Assembly (NCBI GenBank): GCA_009746045.1
Contig: RPFO01000002.1
Location: 381,744 to 445,743, forward strand
DNA length: 64,000 nt
Direction of reading: 5' to 3'
Source of the DNA: Mesostigma viride
Lineage: Eukaryota > Streptophyta > Mesostigmatophyceae > Mesostigmatales > Mesostigmataceae
A program made the translations under genes and the position numbers. A model generated the notes under the pieces. The model saw only the letters and a program-made list of their open reading frames with translations. It did no database searches and was not told where the DNA came from. Positions 44,755 to 56,061 of the stretch are shown here, piece after piece; position 1 is the stretch's first letter; every line of letters starts with the position of its first letter.

Positions 44755-46764
44755 TCAGCAGCCGCCTGCATGCATCTCCTCAGCCAGCGCTCGGAACAAG
44801 GACATCGCCTGTACGTCATTTGCCGCAGTGCACGCCTCCAACGCTTGCGCGAGCACGCCCCCTGCGCCGGCGGCCAGGAAACACTTGCTGCTAGTTGGGT
44901 GTGCCGCCATCATTGGCAGCCAGTAGTCCACACAAGACGGTTTCTCCTCAAGTGGGACACTCGCGACCCAACCTGGTGCCTCCAGCTCCACCAGGTACCG
45001 CAGCATGCCCACCAGAGTCTTGCACGTCTCCTCGCTGGACGCCAGCTGGCGCAACACGTTGGGGACGCGTGCCAGCTGTCGGACCGCCATCGCCGCATTA
45101 CAACACAAAACCGTGTCCCCAGCGTGTAGCCGACGAACATTAAACTCCGAATCACTGTCACGGCTGGCAGCATCACGCTGCGAATCGCTGTCGCCCCTGC
45201 GTTCCGCCAGCTGGCAGAGCGTCTCCACCAGTGCCTCGCACGCCCCTGCCTCGTCCAGCAGGGCGGCCATATGGGGGTCCCTGGCCAGCTCCTTCATCGC
45301 AATCACAGTGTCGCATTGGACGCACCTCCCGGCCTCCTCCTCGTTCGCGACCCTGAGGATGTCCACCAGGGTGGGACAGGCGTGCCGCAGGTCCGGTGGC
45401 AGGGTGGCCTGCCGATGGGCCACACAGATGCCGTATACAGCCTTGGCAGCCGTGTCGACGAGCCTCCATGCGGGTTCGCATCTGGGCCGCGCCCGCAAGT
45501 GCTCGGGGGACCCTGCCAGGGCGAGTGTGGTCGACAGGTCCATGCACAGGCGCGGCGTGGCGACCAGCGCCTGAACCGTGGCGACCGGGTACGCGTCGGG
45601 CTGAACGATCGCGTAGATTCCAAGGCAGACACTTCGTAATTTCTTGAGGGCATCTTGGGATTCCTCTGCGTGCACGCCGGCCCTAGTTGCGGTCAAGTGG
45701 GCGAGCGTCTTTGCGGTCACGAGGCATAGCGACAAGGCACGGAACAGGCCGGCCGCTTGCCCCAGCCGATGGCGGTTCTGGCACCCTGGTTCCCTGCAGC
45801 TGAGCGCCATGTGCTGGAGCGTGTGCATTGCAGCGCAGGCAGGGAAGGCGGACAGGGGGAATTCCACCTCGTTAACTGCGGCGACGACACCTGCAGCGAC
45901 GGCCTCGAACGTGCCAGACAAACCGTACACCTCGCAGTGGGAGGGTGATTGGAAATCCGCCACATGGTTCAGAATCATGGTGGCGGCCTCGGCTAGCTGC
46001 CAGTTCTTGTCGTGAACGGCCGACGTGAGCACGGTTGTCGCGCTCGCGATCGCGCCGAGACGGCCGAACGCGGCCCTATTTTTAGCGCAAGTGGCCGTAA
46101 GTGCGACGATGCTGACGCAGATCTCGTACAGGATGCCGGGGTCGCCGCAAGCGAGAGCGGTATCGAGGGCGGGCGCGAGAACCTCACACGCGCCCGCTTT
46201 CCCCAGCACCTTTTCGTTCTTCGGTGATGCAAGGGCCACGTCCCGCAGTTGCACGAGGGGGGAATCCTCAACTAAATTGGACACCGCAGTAGCGGGCAGC
46301 GCACCCTGGCAGGCAACAAGCTGGCGAGCCACAGCGGCGACCAGGTCCTTGGCTTGGGCAAGGTTCAAAGAGGAAGAATCTTGTGACGCTCGTTCCAGCC
46401 ATGCTGACAGCTTTTTACATTGACTCTTATGACGGTAGTGGTCGCTGACCTGGCATTCCTGTACGCACCAGTGACGTATAGGAGAAAGCACAAGCATGAC
46501 CAAAGACAGGGTTGACAATTGATAATTTCAGCAAAACTAGGTCCATACCAAGGTGCGCTTGGCTTTTCCCTCCTAATTACCGTGCGGGGCATCACCTGCA
46601 CGTGCCATATTTCATTTCATCTCGGCATATGCATTTCGGCTTATCCTTGAGAAGTCAATTGGACTTACTCTGCAGCAGTAGTACGCTAAGCGGCACCTCG
46701 AGCACGTCTTTGCGGCCGGAGCACGACATTCTGAATTGAAGCAGGTCACGCCTGAGCTCGCCAT
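44755..46764 (-). CDS. MYND zinc-finger plus helical-repeat protein, copy 1
   Basis: Two exons on the minus strand: 46764-46669 (ATG; 32 codons) and 46458-44755 (stop), with a 210-bp GT-AG intron; 599 aa. The MYND zinc finger is split by the intron: VTCFNSEC, TCSRCRLAYYCCR, then ECQVSDHYRHKSQC. The rest is alpha-helical and ARM-like, with repeated GACEVLAPAL, AFGRLGAIA, LARDPHMAALLDEAGACEAL and FLAAGAGGVLAQAL segments. MYND domains bind proline-rich partners and helical repeats are scaffolds, so a protein-interaction role is likely; the function is unknown. The close paralogue at 48608-50804 shares the intron position and phase. The serine in YCS is Cys here, while the metal ligands are kept. 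Confidence 0.85.
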
Positions 46765-48607
46765 TCCAGGGTGCGCCGAATTGCGAGAAACCCGTGAGCT
46801 ATCCAGCGAACATTCGGATGCATTCGATGCGATGGCGAGGCAACGAGAAATTCATTATCATTGAATTGTTTCGCAATCATACCCTGATCAATCAGCACCC
46901 CATCTGGATTAAAAAGTAGAAATGTACGCATGATGTACGCTTGAAACATGTAGATTGAAACATTTCCTCACGAGGCTCGCCTGCTTCCGCGACCGGTCAT
47001 GACCATGACTTGGCTCACCACTCGTCGCTGCAAATCGCGCGGGAACGCACAGAAATGGCGGGAAGCACGGTGAAGTAACAGCGAACAAGGACCGTATCAC
47101 TGTGCAAGGCCTGATGGCTGATGCATGATATCTCCTTACGACGCACTGTAATTATAAATCCCTGGTCCTCGGCCAACATAAAATCTCTTGGTACACCACC
47201 ACAGGAGGGGTGACATCTCCAGGCAAAATTTCCTGGATACTAGGGGCCCGTCCCAGGGCCTGACTGCTGCGGTAAGCGCCGGCCCCTGAATTGAAATAGG
47301 GGCTGGCGAGTAAAACGAGGGTCGGCGGCGGTGGCCCCGTATTACTGGCCCCCAATAGCGCAGCGCTACGTGGCCGAGCTGCGGCACCACGTGGCAAGAT
47401 GCGGCACCACGTGGCAAGATGAGGCGCCACGTGGCTTGATGCCGGCATGCCTCTCCGACAGGCAATTACTGGGCAAGACATATCACAGTACCCTAGTAAG
47501 GTTACCATCCGAGCAACTTACGTCGCCAAACTATCTCTGTTGGATATGACCGGCGTGGGATTCCAACTAAACTGAACTGAACTGAAGTGAACTGGGCAAG
47601 ACATCTGCAGACTGCATGACAGTATAGCGCGGCGCGGCGTGAGGACGGATGCCGACACAGTTTTTTGTGTAGGCATCCGTAGGCCCGTACATAGCTGGCA
47701 TCCGGGGCATGGCAAGATGGGACGCCACGTGGCATGATGTGGCATGCCGCGCCTGCTGTACAATATGGGGGCCCGAAATCTAGGGCTGGCGGCTGCATAA
47801 AAATTCGGCCCCTGGAATCTCCCCTATAGGGGCCGAAAAGATGGGGGCTAGCTAGAATTGGTGCCGGTAGCTGCACGGGCCCCTAGTATGGAAATAGGGG
47901 CCAGACATTCTGGACCGGCGGCTGCAGGATCCGGCCCCTATTTAGCTTGGCTCAATGTCACCCCTCCTCTACCACCACCAACAACAACAACACTGGAGGT
48001 AGCATAACCGCCCAAACCTGCGCACCTGCGCGAGAACATCGTTATCTCGATTTGCCTTAATTTGCAGATGGATTTTATGCTTACGTGATCTTCGCACAGT
48101 TACAAGCACTGCCTTATAAGCAATTCAAATTTTCCCCTTCAGCATATTCTGGAACGTATGGCTGCATTTTAAAACAAGCATTTTTCGGGAGAGGCTGGGC
48201 ATCCGATGGACCTTGCAGTTGGTACCCGGCCCAGATCTCTTTACCAGTTTTTTTTTCTAGCCGGCATAGTACTTAAATTTCGGATTCCACTGGCGCTTAC
48301 CACTTGCCTGCGTTCTGTATTTGGCCGGATAAGGGAACGAACCCGCAACAAAGCTCCCTTGGCAGAGTTACGGTTATTGAGACCACCTACAGGTCGCAAA
48401 AGAGTCCCCTGCTGCATACATGATCTTTGTTTAGCTGCTAGTTCGATTCCTTTTGGACCAACTGGCGTCAGCAATTAAGACGTTTAAGGGTGACAGAGCA
48501 GGTCAGAACTGAAACGCCAGTTAACCACAGCGACATTTTGGCCGTCGTCTGCAACATCCCATTGTACGCCTAGTAGCTGGGTGTTCACGTGATCAGTGAC
48601 GCTTGGG
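46765..48607. promoter_or_regulatory. Shared upstream region of the divergent MYND genes
   Basis: 1.84 kb between two start codons facing apart. About 47365-47445 has four ~21-bp repeats centred on CACGTGG (G-box-like), with a further CCACGTGG near 47724. Direct and inverted GGCCCCTA-type repeats occur at 47285-47345 and 47760-47945. It may act as a bidirectional promoter; no TATA box is convincing. Confidence 0.4.
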
Positions 48608-50804
48608 ATGACGAGCGTACACGTAGGCGTGACGTGCAGCAACGAAGGTTGCCACGCGCCGGCCACCAAGGCGTGCGCGAGGTGTCGAATAATCTACTAC
48701 TGCTCCAAAGTGAGTAGATGAGGAATCAAGTCGCACGTGCTATCGCAGAGTGAGCATTTGTAGGCGATATTGCTGTCAACATGATAGTTCCCCCCCACCC
48801 CCCACCCCCACCCCCTCCCCCCCCCCACCCCACCCCCACCCCAACACCTTACACATATACTACTAGTAGTAGATTTTCCCGGCAAACCTAGATAACGTTT
48901 CTGTCTTAATTCTTCTCGTGCTCTCGAGTGGGCGTAGGCGATATGGCAGAGACTATCTATGTGAAAATCCTCGACCCCCACCACCCCTGATCCCCTCCCG
49001 CTTAGTGATATTGTCCATATTTCCTGAAAAACCCGGGTACCGTGGCATGCAATTTTCGTCCGGGTGCGCGCAGGAATGCCAGGTGATCGATCACCCCGTC
49101 CACAAAACCAAATGCCAGGAGTTGGCCGCGTGGGAGGAACAAGCGACAGTTGGCGCTCCCCCCCTGGATGTTGCCCAAGCCAGGGACCTGGTTGCCGCTG
49201 TAGCCAGGCAACTAAATTCCGGCCAGGGTTTGCTGATGTCGTCAGATGATTCCCCCCTTGATCAACTGCGGAAAGCGGCCAGTGCATCCTTCAAAAACGA
49301 GAAAGTGCTTGGGAAATTGGGCGCATGCGAGGTACTCGCGTCTGCGCTTCCCCGCGCCCTGGCCAGCAAGAATGCCCTTGCGCAGCTTCATATCTGCGTC
49401 ACCATGAGGTCTCTCGTCAGCACCTGTGCCAAAAATAGCCTCGCGTTTGGCCGGCTCGGCGTGATCGCGAGCATGACCGCTGCGCTGACGTCAGCCGTCT
49501 GCAGACAGGACTGGCCGCTCGCCACACACGCCAGCTCGTTCCTGTTCCATCTGACACTGGCCAACAAAGGCTCCAACTCGCACTGCCGGCAGTTCGGGAT
49601 TGCTGGCGCGTTCGAGGCTGTCGCCTCGTGCGTGGTCGCCGCCGCACCGTCTCCTGAGAACGCGGCCATCAACTGCTCCGAGCATGCCGCTGCCGCGTAC
49701 CAGGCATGCAGGACACTGCAAGGGCTCCAAGAGATGACAGAGGATTGCGCCGACGGGACCGGGTGCCAGAATCGGCGGCGGGTCGGGCAGTCCCCCCGGC
49801 TGGTCCCCGCGCTGCAGAAGTGCCTGGAGAGCTCGGTTCGATGTGCCTTGTTTTCCTGGCAGTTCCCTCACATGGTCCCCACGCACTGCCTCGATTGCCG
49901 GGGGTTGCACGGGAGGACCTTCTCCGATGATGCGGCCGACGTGGGCAAGGTCTGCCATGGGCTCTACGCGATCCTCAAGCCGGGAAACTACCCCGATGAC
50001 ATAGCGCTGTCGCTCGCCACGCCGTGCGTGTGCAATGGCCTGACGACCGCGCTCGCCCTGGCAGGGTCCCCCGAGCACCTGCGGGGGCGCCCGGCCGACG
50101 ACCGCGCGTGGCCGCTCATCTCGGCGGTTGTCCGGGTTATTTATAGCGTGTGCGTGTTCCACGGTCGCGCGCGCCGCAGCATCCCACCCCAGCTGCACCC
50201 GGCCAGCTCCACACTGGTCACCATTCTCGAGATCGCGAACCGAGAAGGGATCCAAACCGGCCGATACGACGGCGTGTGCGGGATCAGTGGCTTCGCCAGG
50301 GACCCCCAGGTGGCCACGTGGCTGCGCCAGGCGGGCGCATGCGAGCAGGTGGTGTCTACGCTCGGCCACGCGGTCGAGTCAAGGCACATGCCGCTCGTCA
50401 TGGGCGCCAGCGAGGCCAGCTGGTGGCTCGCGTGCGACCCATCCATCATGCGCCAGCTGGCGACCAGCGAGGCCACCTGCAGGGTGATGGTCCGCGCACT
50501 CCGGCTCGCGGTGACTATCGCGGTTGTTCACGGGGCCCCAGAGGCAGCCCCCTCCTCCTTGGCGGCAAAAGATCTGGCAGGATTGGTACAACTCTGGGTG
50601 CCGATGATGGCGGCACACGCGCCCTGCAGGGAATTTTTCCTGGCCGCCGGCGCGGGGGACGTGCTCGCGCGCGCATTGGAGGTGCCTATTGTAAGGCATG
50701 ACAGTGACGCCACGCAGCTCTTCCAACACACAACAGAGTCCATTTTGTTGCCGGCCAAGGCCGCGCAGGCATCCAATGGTGCACGTCAAGGACGCGGCTG
50801 CTAA
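48608..50804 (+). CDS. MYND zinc-finger plus helical-repeat protein, copy 2
   Basis: Exon 1 48608-48709 (34 codons) and exon 2 49074-50804 (stop), 610 aa. The ATG is the first after an in-frame TGA at 48590. MYND: VTCSNEGC, ACARCRIIYYCSK, intron, ECQVIDHPVHKTKC, with all eight Cys/His ligands present. The C-terminal ~550 residues are helical-repeat, with blocks shared with copy 1: KNEKVLGKLGACEVLA, AFGRLGVIAS, LALAGSPEHLRGRP, FARDPQVATWLRQAGACE and FLAAGAGDVLARAL. Head-to-head with copy 1, so the pair arose by an inverted duplication. The intron (48710-49073) holds a C-rich CCCCA tract at 48789-48842. Role unknown; probably a cytosolic or nuclear scaffold. Confidence 0.87.
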
Positions 50805-51140
50805 TGTGCATCATGTGCTGCTGGGTGGTGGACGGGAAACAGGGCCGTGCAGTTGTAGGTGTGTGCAATTCGGAATGCTGCATGGCATGCCATTCACGAT
50901 GGTTCATGTATAAAAAACGGTACATGGGTGCTTGGTTAAAAGTACGTAAACTGCGTGGCGTGGTACCAAGGCTTGGCTGCTACGCATGAATTCATGTGTT
51001 GTGGGGTCAACGGACTAGAAACTATCCAATGGGATATGCATGCACACTAGTTTTCTCTGCATGCAAGTGAGACAAACCAGTGACCCATATGCATGATATT
51101 TGCACCCCCAGTCTTTGCGCCGGTCTGATATTAATGAATT
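50805..51140. other. No feature seen
   Basis: 3' flank of the second MYND gene; no ORF or repeat recognised. Confidence 0.4.
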
Positions 51141-51149
51141 AACTAATTA

Positions 51150-51360
51150 AACTCGTGCTCCCGTTGGGGAGTCACGGAGCACCAAAGTGCTTTTAATCCC
51201 TGTATGTGCACAACAGGAAGAAAGGGCGGAGACCCCCTTTCTCCTTCATGCCAGAGGCATGCCACAGCAGTGCAATCGGACACGATAGACGATCCGGCAA
51301 GTTCTGTGGGTGCAATAAGACCCATGTGAGCATATCATAACAGGGAGCGTGGGCAAGTCA
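51150..51360 (-). mobile_element. LINE 3' end, family X (antisense)
   Basis: Reverse complement of 53980-54190. The hairpin and TTAAT-rich tail are intact at the left edge (about 51130-51185). Confidence 0.65.
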
Positions 51361-51559
51361 TCTGATAATAGCCAGGACGTAGCACGGCTGTACAAGAGCT
51401 AAGCTAAGGCTATGGTTGGTTGAGTACTGTGTGTTAGCGGTGCACGTGACTAGGTAGGGTGGCATGGCTATGAAAACATTCTAGGCATGGCTGCTATGGC
51501 TGCAGTGACTACCAATTATTACAAGCTAGGGCGTCCACATCTTGTGGTTGATCATATCA

Positions 51560-51680
51560 GGTCCCCGCCCCTCCAGTACACCTCGGGTAATTTCTGGGGG
51601 TCCTGCTTGTGGCGGAGGTATTCAGGCCACAGGTCGCGTTGCTGCTGCTGCTGAGCGGGGCTCAGGTCTGATATCTACTA
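51560..51680 (-). mobile_element. LINE ORF1 C-terminal fragment
   Basis: The minus strand reads QQQQQRDLWPEYLRHKQD and VYWRGG, the same motif block as at 41040-41470 and 54540-54770. Confidence 0.6.
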
Positions 51681-51833
51681 GGACCATTGGCACCATACCT
51701 TCCTAGCGGGTGTGGTCTGCCGCCAGACGTATGCAGCGCGATTTCTGGTGCTGCCGCCCAGAAGGGCTGATATATCGATCGAGGATCGAGGCGCCAATTA
51801 GGTCATGCATTTCATGCATGCATGCACACTCAT

Positions 51834-52790
51834 TCAGACCTGGCTGGACTGCCTGGGCCTGGAGGCGCGGGCGGTGGGGCTGGAGATTAGTGTCAAAACT
51901 GAGGCGATGGTGATAGGAGCATCCAGTAAACCACCGCTGCCGCGCCTGCTCGACGGGACGGAGGTCCCGTTCCGCGACCGCTTCAAGCTGTTGGGGAGCT
52001 GGCTTCCTGACACCGCCGACGATGTGGACACCCGCATCGGCCTTGCCTGGGCCAAGCTCCGTTCGCTCACACCCTACTGGCGCTCGAAGGGCCTGAACGG
52101 GCACCGCAAGCGCATGCTCTTCAAGGTCCTCGTCCTCACGGTGCTCACGTATGGCGCCGAGGCGTGGACCCTCCCCCCCAAACTGGCAGCTCGGCTCGAC
52201 GGCACAGTTTACAGGATGCTCCGGCAGGTCCTTAATGTAGGTTTTTCCGAGCGTCCGTCATCAGAGTCTCTGTATCATGGCATGCCTCGTGTTTCGGACG
52301 AGATTAGACAGCGTAGGATAGCATTTGTAGGACACCTTGCCCGCACCAGCCAGGTCGACACCACCCTTGGTCTGGCCGGCCCCCAGCGGCTTGGACAGCC
52401 AGGGCGGCACATTCTGACCTGGCCTGGCCCAAGGACATTCCCAAAAGGGTAGGGAAACCTGTCACCAACTACGTTCAGATGCTGCTGGACGACCTCGTGG
52501 TCCCAGCCCAGTTTGAGCACCGCATCCACTCTCTCTCCCGTCTTTGGACTGCCATGCAGGACAATCTTGACGCGGTGGAAGAAGATTGTCAAGGCGCACA
52601 CGCCCGACCCTGTGGGCAAGCCACCTCCCCCCAAGCGGAGGAGGCGTTTTGATGAGTAGTGCAGTTAGGATTTTCTAGATAGAGTTAGGATAGTTCGATC
52701 ACGCGGCTTCCTCCACCCCATCCATCATGAAATATGTGCTACATGACCTCCCCACGGAGGCATGTTATAATTTAATTTAATTTAATTTAA
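51834..52790 (+). mobile_element. 957-bp 5'-truncated LINE with 11-bp target duplication
   Basis: TGCACACTCAT occurs at 51823-51833 and 52791-52801. Inside is the end of a non-LTR reverse transcriptase ORF: VGLEISVKTEAM, FKLLGSWL, RIGLAWAKL, LFKVLVLTVLTYGAEAWTL, RQRRIAFVGHLART. It is frameshifted near 52440 and ends with a basic PPPKRRRRFDE. The 3' UTR ends in a hairpin (ACATG, bulged A, CCTCC, loop CCAC, GGAGG, CATGT) and a TTTAA tail (52767-52790). A dead but recent-looking insertion. Confidence 0.9.
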
Positions 52791-52859
52791 TGCACACTCA
52801 TGCGCATCATTGTGCAGGAAGGAGCTAGAGCCACATCTTGTACACTCAACTTGCATGCA

Positions 52860-53160
52860 TTTAATTAATTAATTAATAGACACGTGATTGCGTCACGTGA
52901 GCAAAAGTCCTCAGTGGATCGAGGGGAACATGGGATGGAATGGATGGTGGAAGCTATCTAGGTCCTAGTTACAGGGTTGTGGGCACCGCGGCCCGAATCG
53001 CTATGAATGCCATACGCGGCCGGTCACACGCGGAGCCCCCACAGACTTGGGGGTGGTCTCCTTCATCACTACTTGCCATCTATCCTTGCGTACCATCTGC
53101 CTCCATATTACAGACAAACCAGGAGGCTGCCCAGGAGTGAGCTCGTCACGTCTAGGGTAG
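52860..53160. repeat. LINE edge motif and unassigned flank
   Basis: Begins with TTAATTAATTAATAGACACG and the CACGTGATTGCGTCACGTG motif seen at the edge of other LINE-associated repeats. The rest is not recognised. Confidence 0.4.
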
Positions 53161-53189
53161 CACATGTCCATGCCGAGTCCGATCACGAA

Positions 53190-53825
53190 AAGTCAACGGG
53201 TGGCGGCCCTGCCGCGCGCGGCCTGGGGCACGCCCGAGATATGAGGACATATCGCCCAGGCTGGGCGGGCTTGGTGCCATGCTAGTCTATCGGATGTGTC
53301 TACCTGATCTGTGCGGGCCAGTTGCCCGGCGAGGCCCAGGCGCCTGCATGTGCCTAATAATGTGGGAAACATAGGGCAAATCAGCGTACAAGTCCTCATC
53401 ACTAATGTGCAAACCAAAGGGGATGTTAAGGGCCGTGCGCAGCATCTTCTTGGTGACGTCCGGGGTGCCGTCGAGTCGTTGCTCCGGAGCTCAGCTCCTG
53501 AGTCAGTGTCAAGGTCTCGGCGCCGTAGGTCAGGATCGTCAGAATGACGACCTTGAAGAGGTCACGCTTGACGATCCGAGGTAGGGCGGGGTTGCTCCAC
53601 CAGCGGCGGTGGTCATGGAGTTGCGCCCACGCCATGCCGATCCGTGTCGTACGTCAGGTCGTCCTCGCAGTCGGGAAGCCAACTGCCGAGCAGCTTGAAG
53701 CGGCCTGAAGTAGGGTAGTTGACCTCGGTGTCGTCTAAGAGGCGGAGTGTGGGTGGGGGCCCTGCCATGCCGAGGGCCAGGGCCTCCGTTTTGGGGCTGA
53801 TTTCTAGACCAACCGCCCGATGCAT
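53190..53825 (-). mobile_element. LINE reverse-transcriptase fragment (antisense)
   Basis: The minus strand encodes VGLEISPKTEALALGMAG, FKLLGSWLPDCEDD, then after frameshifts FKVVILTILTYGAETLTL and LGLAGQLARTDQVDTSDRLA, in the same order as the copy at 51834-52440. Several frameshifts. Confidence 0.8.
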
Positions 53826-53950
53826 TAATTAATTAATTAATTAAATCATTAATTAGGAACATAACTCCGTTGGGAGTATATGTAGCACATATCCCAGAGA
53901 AGGGGCATATGGCTTCATTCTAAGCTACTTCCTGCAAGGAATAATTCCTG
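53826..53950 (-). mobile_element. LINE 3' end with TTAA tail
   Basis: Minus strand: CTTGCAGGAAGTAGC ... ACTCCCAACGGAGTTATG, then TTAATTAAT tail. Same end as at 43320-43412. Confidence 0.75.
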
Positions 53951-54190
53951 CTACTTGCCCACGCTCCTTGCTCATATGATATGCTCACATGGGTCTTATT
54001 GCACCCACAGTTTGCCGGATCGTTAGCCTGTCCTTTTAGCTAGCCGCGCCCGATTGCAGCTGTGGCATGCCTTCGGCATGAAGGAGACTGGGGGTCTCTG
54101 CCCTTTCTCCTGTAGTGCACACACAGTCAGGGATTAAAAGCACTTCGGTGCTCCGTGACTCCCCAACGGGAGCACGAGTTTAATTAATTA
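53950..54190 (+). mobile_element. LINE 3' end, family X
   Basis: Near identical to 17576-17823, ending with the bulged hairpin at about 54150-54178 and TTAATTAATTAATT. Confidence 0.7.
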
Positions 54191-54199
54191 ATTAATTAA

Positions 54200-55735
54200 T
54201 TCCTGCAAGGGTGGGAATTTAAACAACCCTAGCTTGCTCTAGGTGCACCACTTGAGGGCACCTGCACCACCAGAGCTATCAAGCTCAACCCAACTTTAAG
54301 GGGAGCCTGTCATGGGGGGGGAAGATCATCATGGCTATACAAGAGCTAGAGCGTGGCATCTCAGCAGAGAGCAGCTCTCTGCATGGGCACAGATTAACTA
54401 CATAAAGCTAGGCATCATCTAGCTGGAGTGTGGCACATCATCATAGGCACACATGTATGTACATAGCTAAAGAATGCTCTTGAATCAGCTGGTATAGTGC
54501 CTGTAGGAGGCGTGCATGTACATGGCCACGGTCTATCTATATTACACTACTACTACTGCGCTGAATTCCCCTGAGCTGGGGCGTCTGGAGTCGCTGGGGC
54601 CGCGGGGGTCGCATGCCAGGGCTTGCATGTGGCAGACGTAGATGACCGCCGGCCCTTCCAGTACACCGGCTGCCCCGCCTTGGTCTGCCGGAGCTGGAGG
54701 TAGGTCGGCCATAGCTCCCGTCGCCGTTGTTGCTGCGCCACCTGGGGTCAAGTTGTCGTCATGCAAGGGTGAAGTGAGTCTTCTTGAGCCGCCCGCGGCG
54801 TCTCAGAGAAAAGAACACTTGTCCGCCGGGTTCTTAAAGGTGAGAAGGAGCGGGGCCGGGCGCCCCTGCCTTACCCCGTGTGCGGGATAGGCGGTGGGCG
54901 ACCAGCTCGATCTCACCAGTAAGGCCCGATGCGCCCAAGAATTTCCCTCTCAATCAAACGCACGTGCAAGCTTCTCGGAATTCTCACCTGAAGTCCCCCA
55001 TGTCGAAGTGCTTGACGATGACGTTGAGGCTGCGCTTGGCGAGCTCGGCCTCCTCGCGGAGGTCGAGCATATCTGCTGCTGGAGCTGTGCTGCGACGGCG
55101 GATCGAGGTGGTGGAGGTGGGGTGCTGCTTAAGCATGTCCGCCCAGGTCGGGATGGGAGGAGCATCGCCAGCCAGCTGGCCAGCTGGGGCTGACTTGGCG
55201 GCAATGTCCTTCACCGCCTGGGCGGTGAGGCCTGCGGTGTTTTGCAGGACCTCGATCGGATGGCGATGGCATTGTCCTTGACGGAGGCGCTGCCGGTCGA
55301 TGTCGCGGAGCTGGGCGGTGATGGAGTCGGTGGAGGCGAAGAGGGGTGTGACATGTGTGGAGGCGAGGAGGGTGGCGGTGGCGGTGGGGATGTTGGGGAG
55401 CTCAGCAGCCAGCGTGCGGCTCACAGCTGCCATATCTGCAGCTAGGGGCGTCACGTGCTGTGAGATGGCTTCTTGGAGGTGGAGGAACTAGGTGGATTCG
55501 GCCAAGGGGGAGGGGACCCAGAGGTCCGCGGCAGAGCGCTGAAGGATGGTAAAGCGGGCGGCGAGCTGAAAGCGCGGTCGGGACCAGCTGGTCAGGTAGT
55601 CAGGTCCGCGGTGAGAAAACCGGCCGTCAGGTCCATTGCGGAGGCGATTAAGGCGTTGGAGGCGCTGGCACAGGTCCAGAAGGGAGGCGTACGACCCATA
55701 AAACACAAGCTCCAGTATCTTGATGGGTGGCATGT
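54200..55735 (-). mobile_element. LINE with ORF1 remnant, ORF2 missing
   Basis: The minus strand starts near 55735 with MPPIKILELVFYGSYASLLD and, across frameshifts, continues PTWADMLKQHP ... AKRSLNVIVKHFDMGD (54984-55454), FKNPADK, LTP and WPTYLQLRQTKAGQPVYWKG (about 54650). This is a LINE ORF1 (RNA-binding, nucleocapsid-like). It runs straight into a 3' UTR ending near 54200, so ORF2 has been deleted or was never copied. Confidence 0.7.
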
Positions 55736-55763
55736 CGAAATAGCTGGGTCTGTCGACGTCACA

Positions 55764-56061
55764 TTAATTAATTATAAATTAGGAACAGAACTCCGTTGGG
55801 AGTATCTGTAGCACATAGCCCTTGAGAAGGGGCATATGGCCTATAATACATTCTAAGCTACTTCCTGCAAGGGTGGGAATGTAAACAACACTTGCTCTAG
55901 GTGCCCTAGGGCACCTGCACCACCCAGAGTCTCGGGCAACTCCCAGCTAAGGGGAGCCCGTCATAGGTGGGGAAGATCATGATATAGCTATACAAAAGCT
56001 AGAGCGCGGCATCTCAGCAGAGAGCAGCTCTCTGCATGGGCACAGATTAAACTACATAAAG
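55764..56061 (-). mobile_element. LINE 3' UTR and end, interrupted by the gypsy LTR
   Basis: Minus strand: CTTGCAGGAAGTAGC, then ACTCCCAACGGAGTTCTG and an AT-rich tail. The upstream part (GCAGAGAGCAGCTCTCTGC, CACAGATTAAACTACATAAAG) stops at the LTR. The uninterrupted equivalent is at about 54370-54415. Confidence 0.75.

Noticed and set aside
45005-46423. Plus-strand ORFs opposite the first MYND gene
   Set aside because: Shadows; the minus frame carries the MYND ligands and conserved blocks shared with the paralogue.
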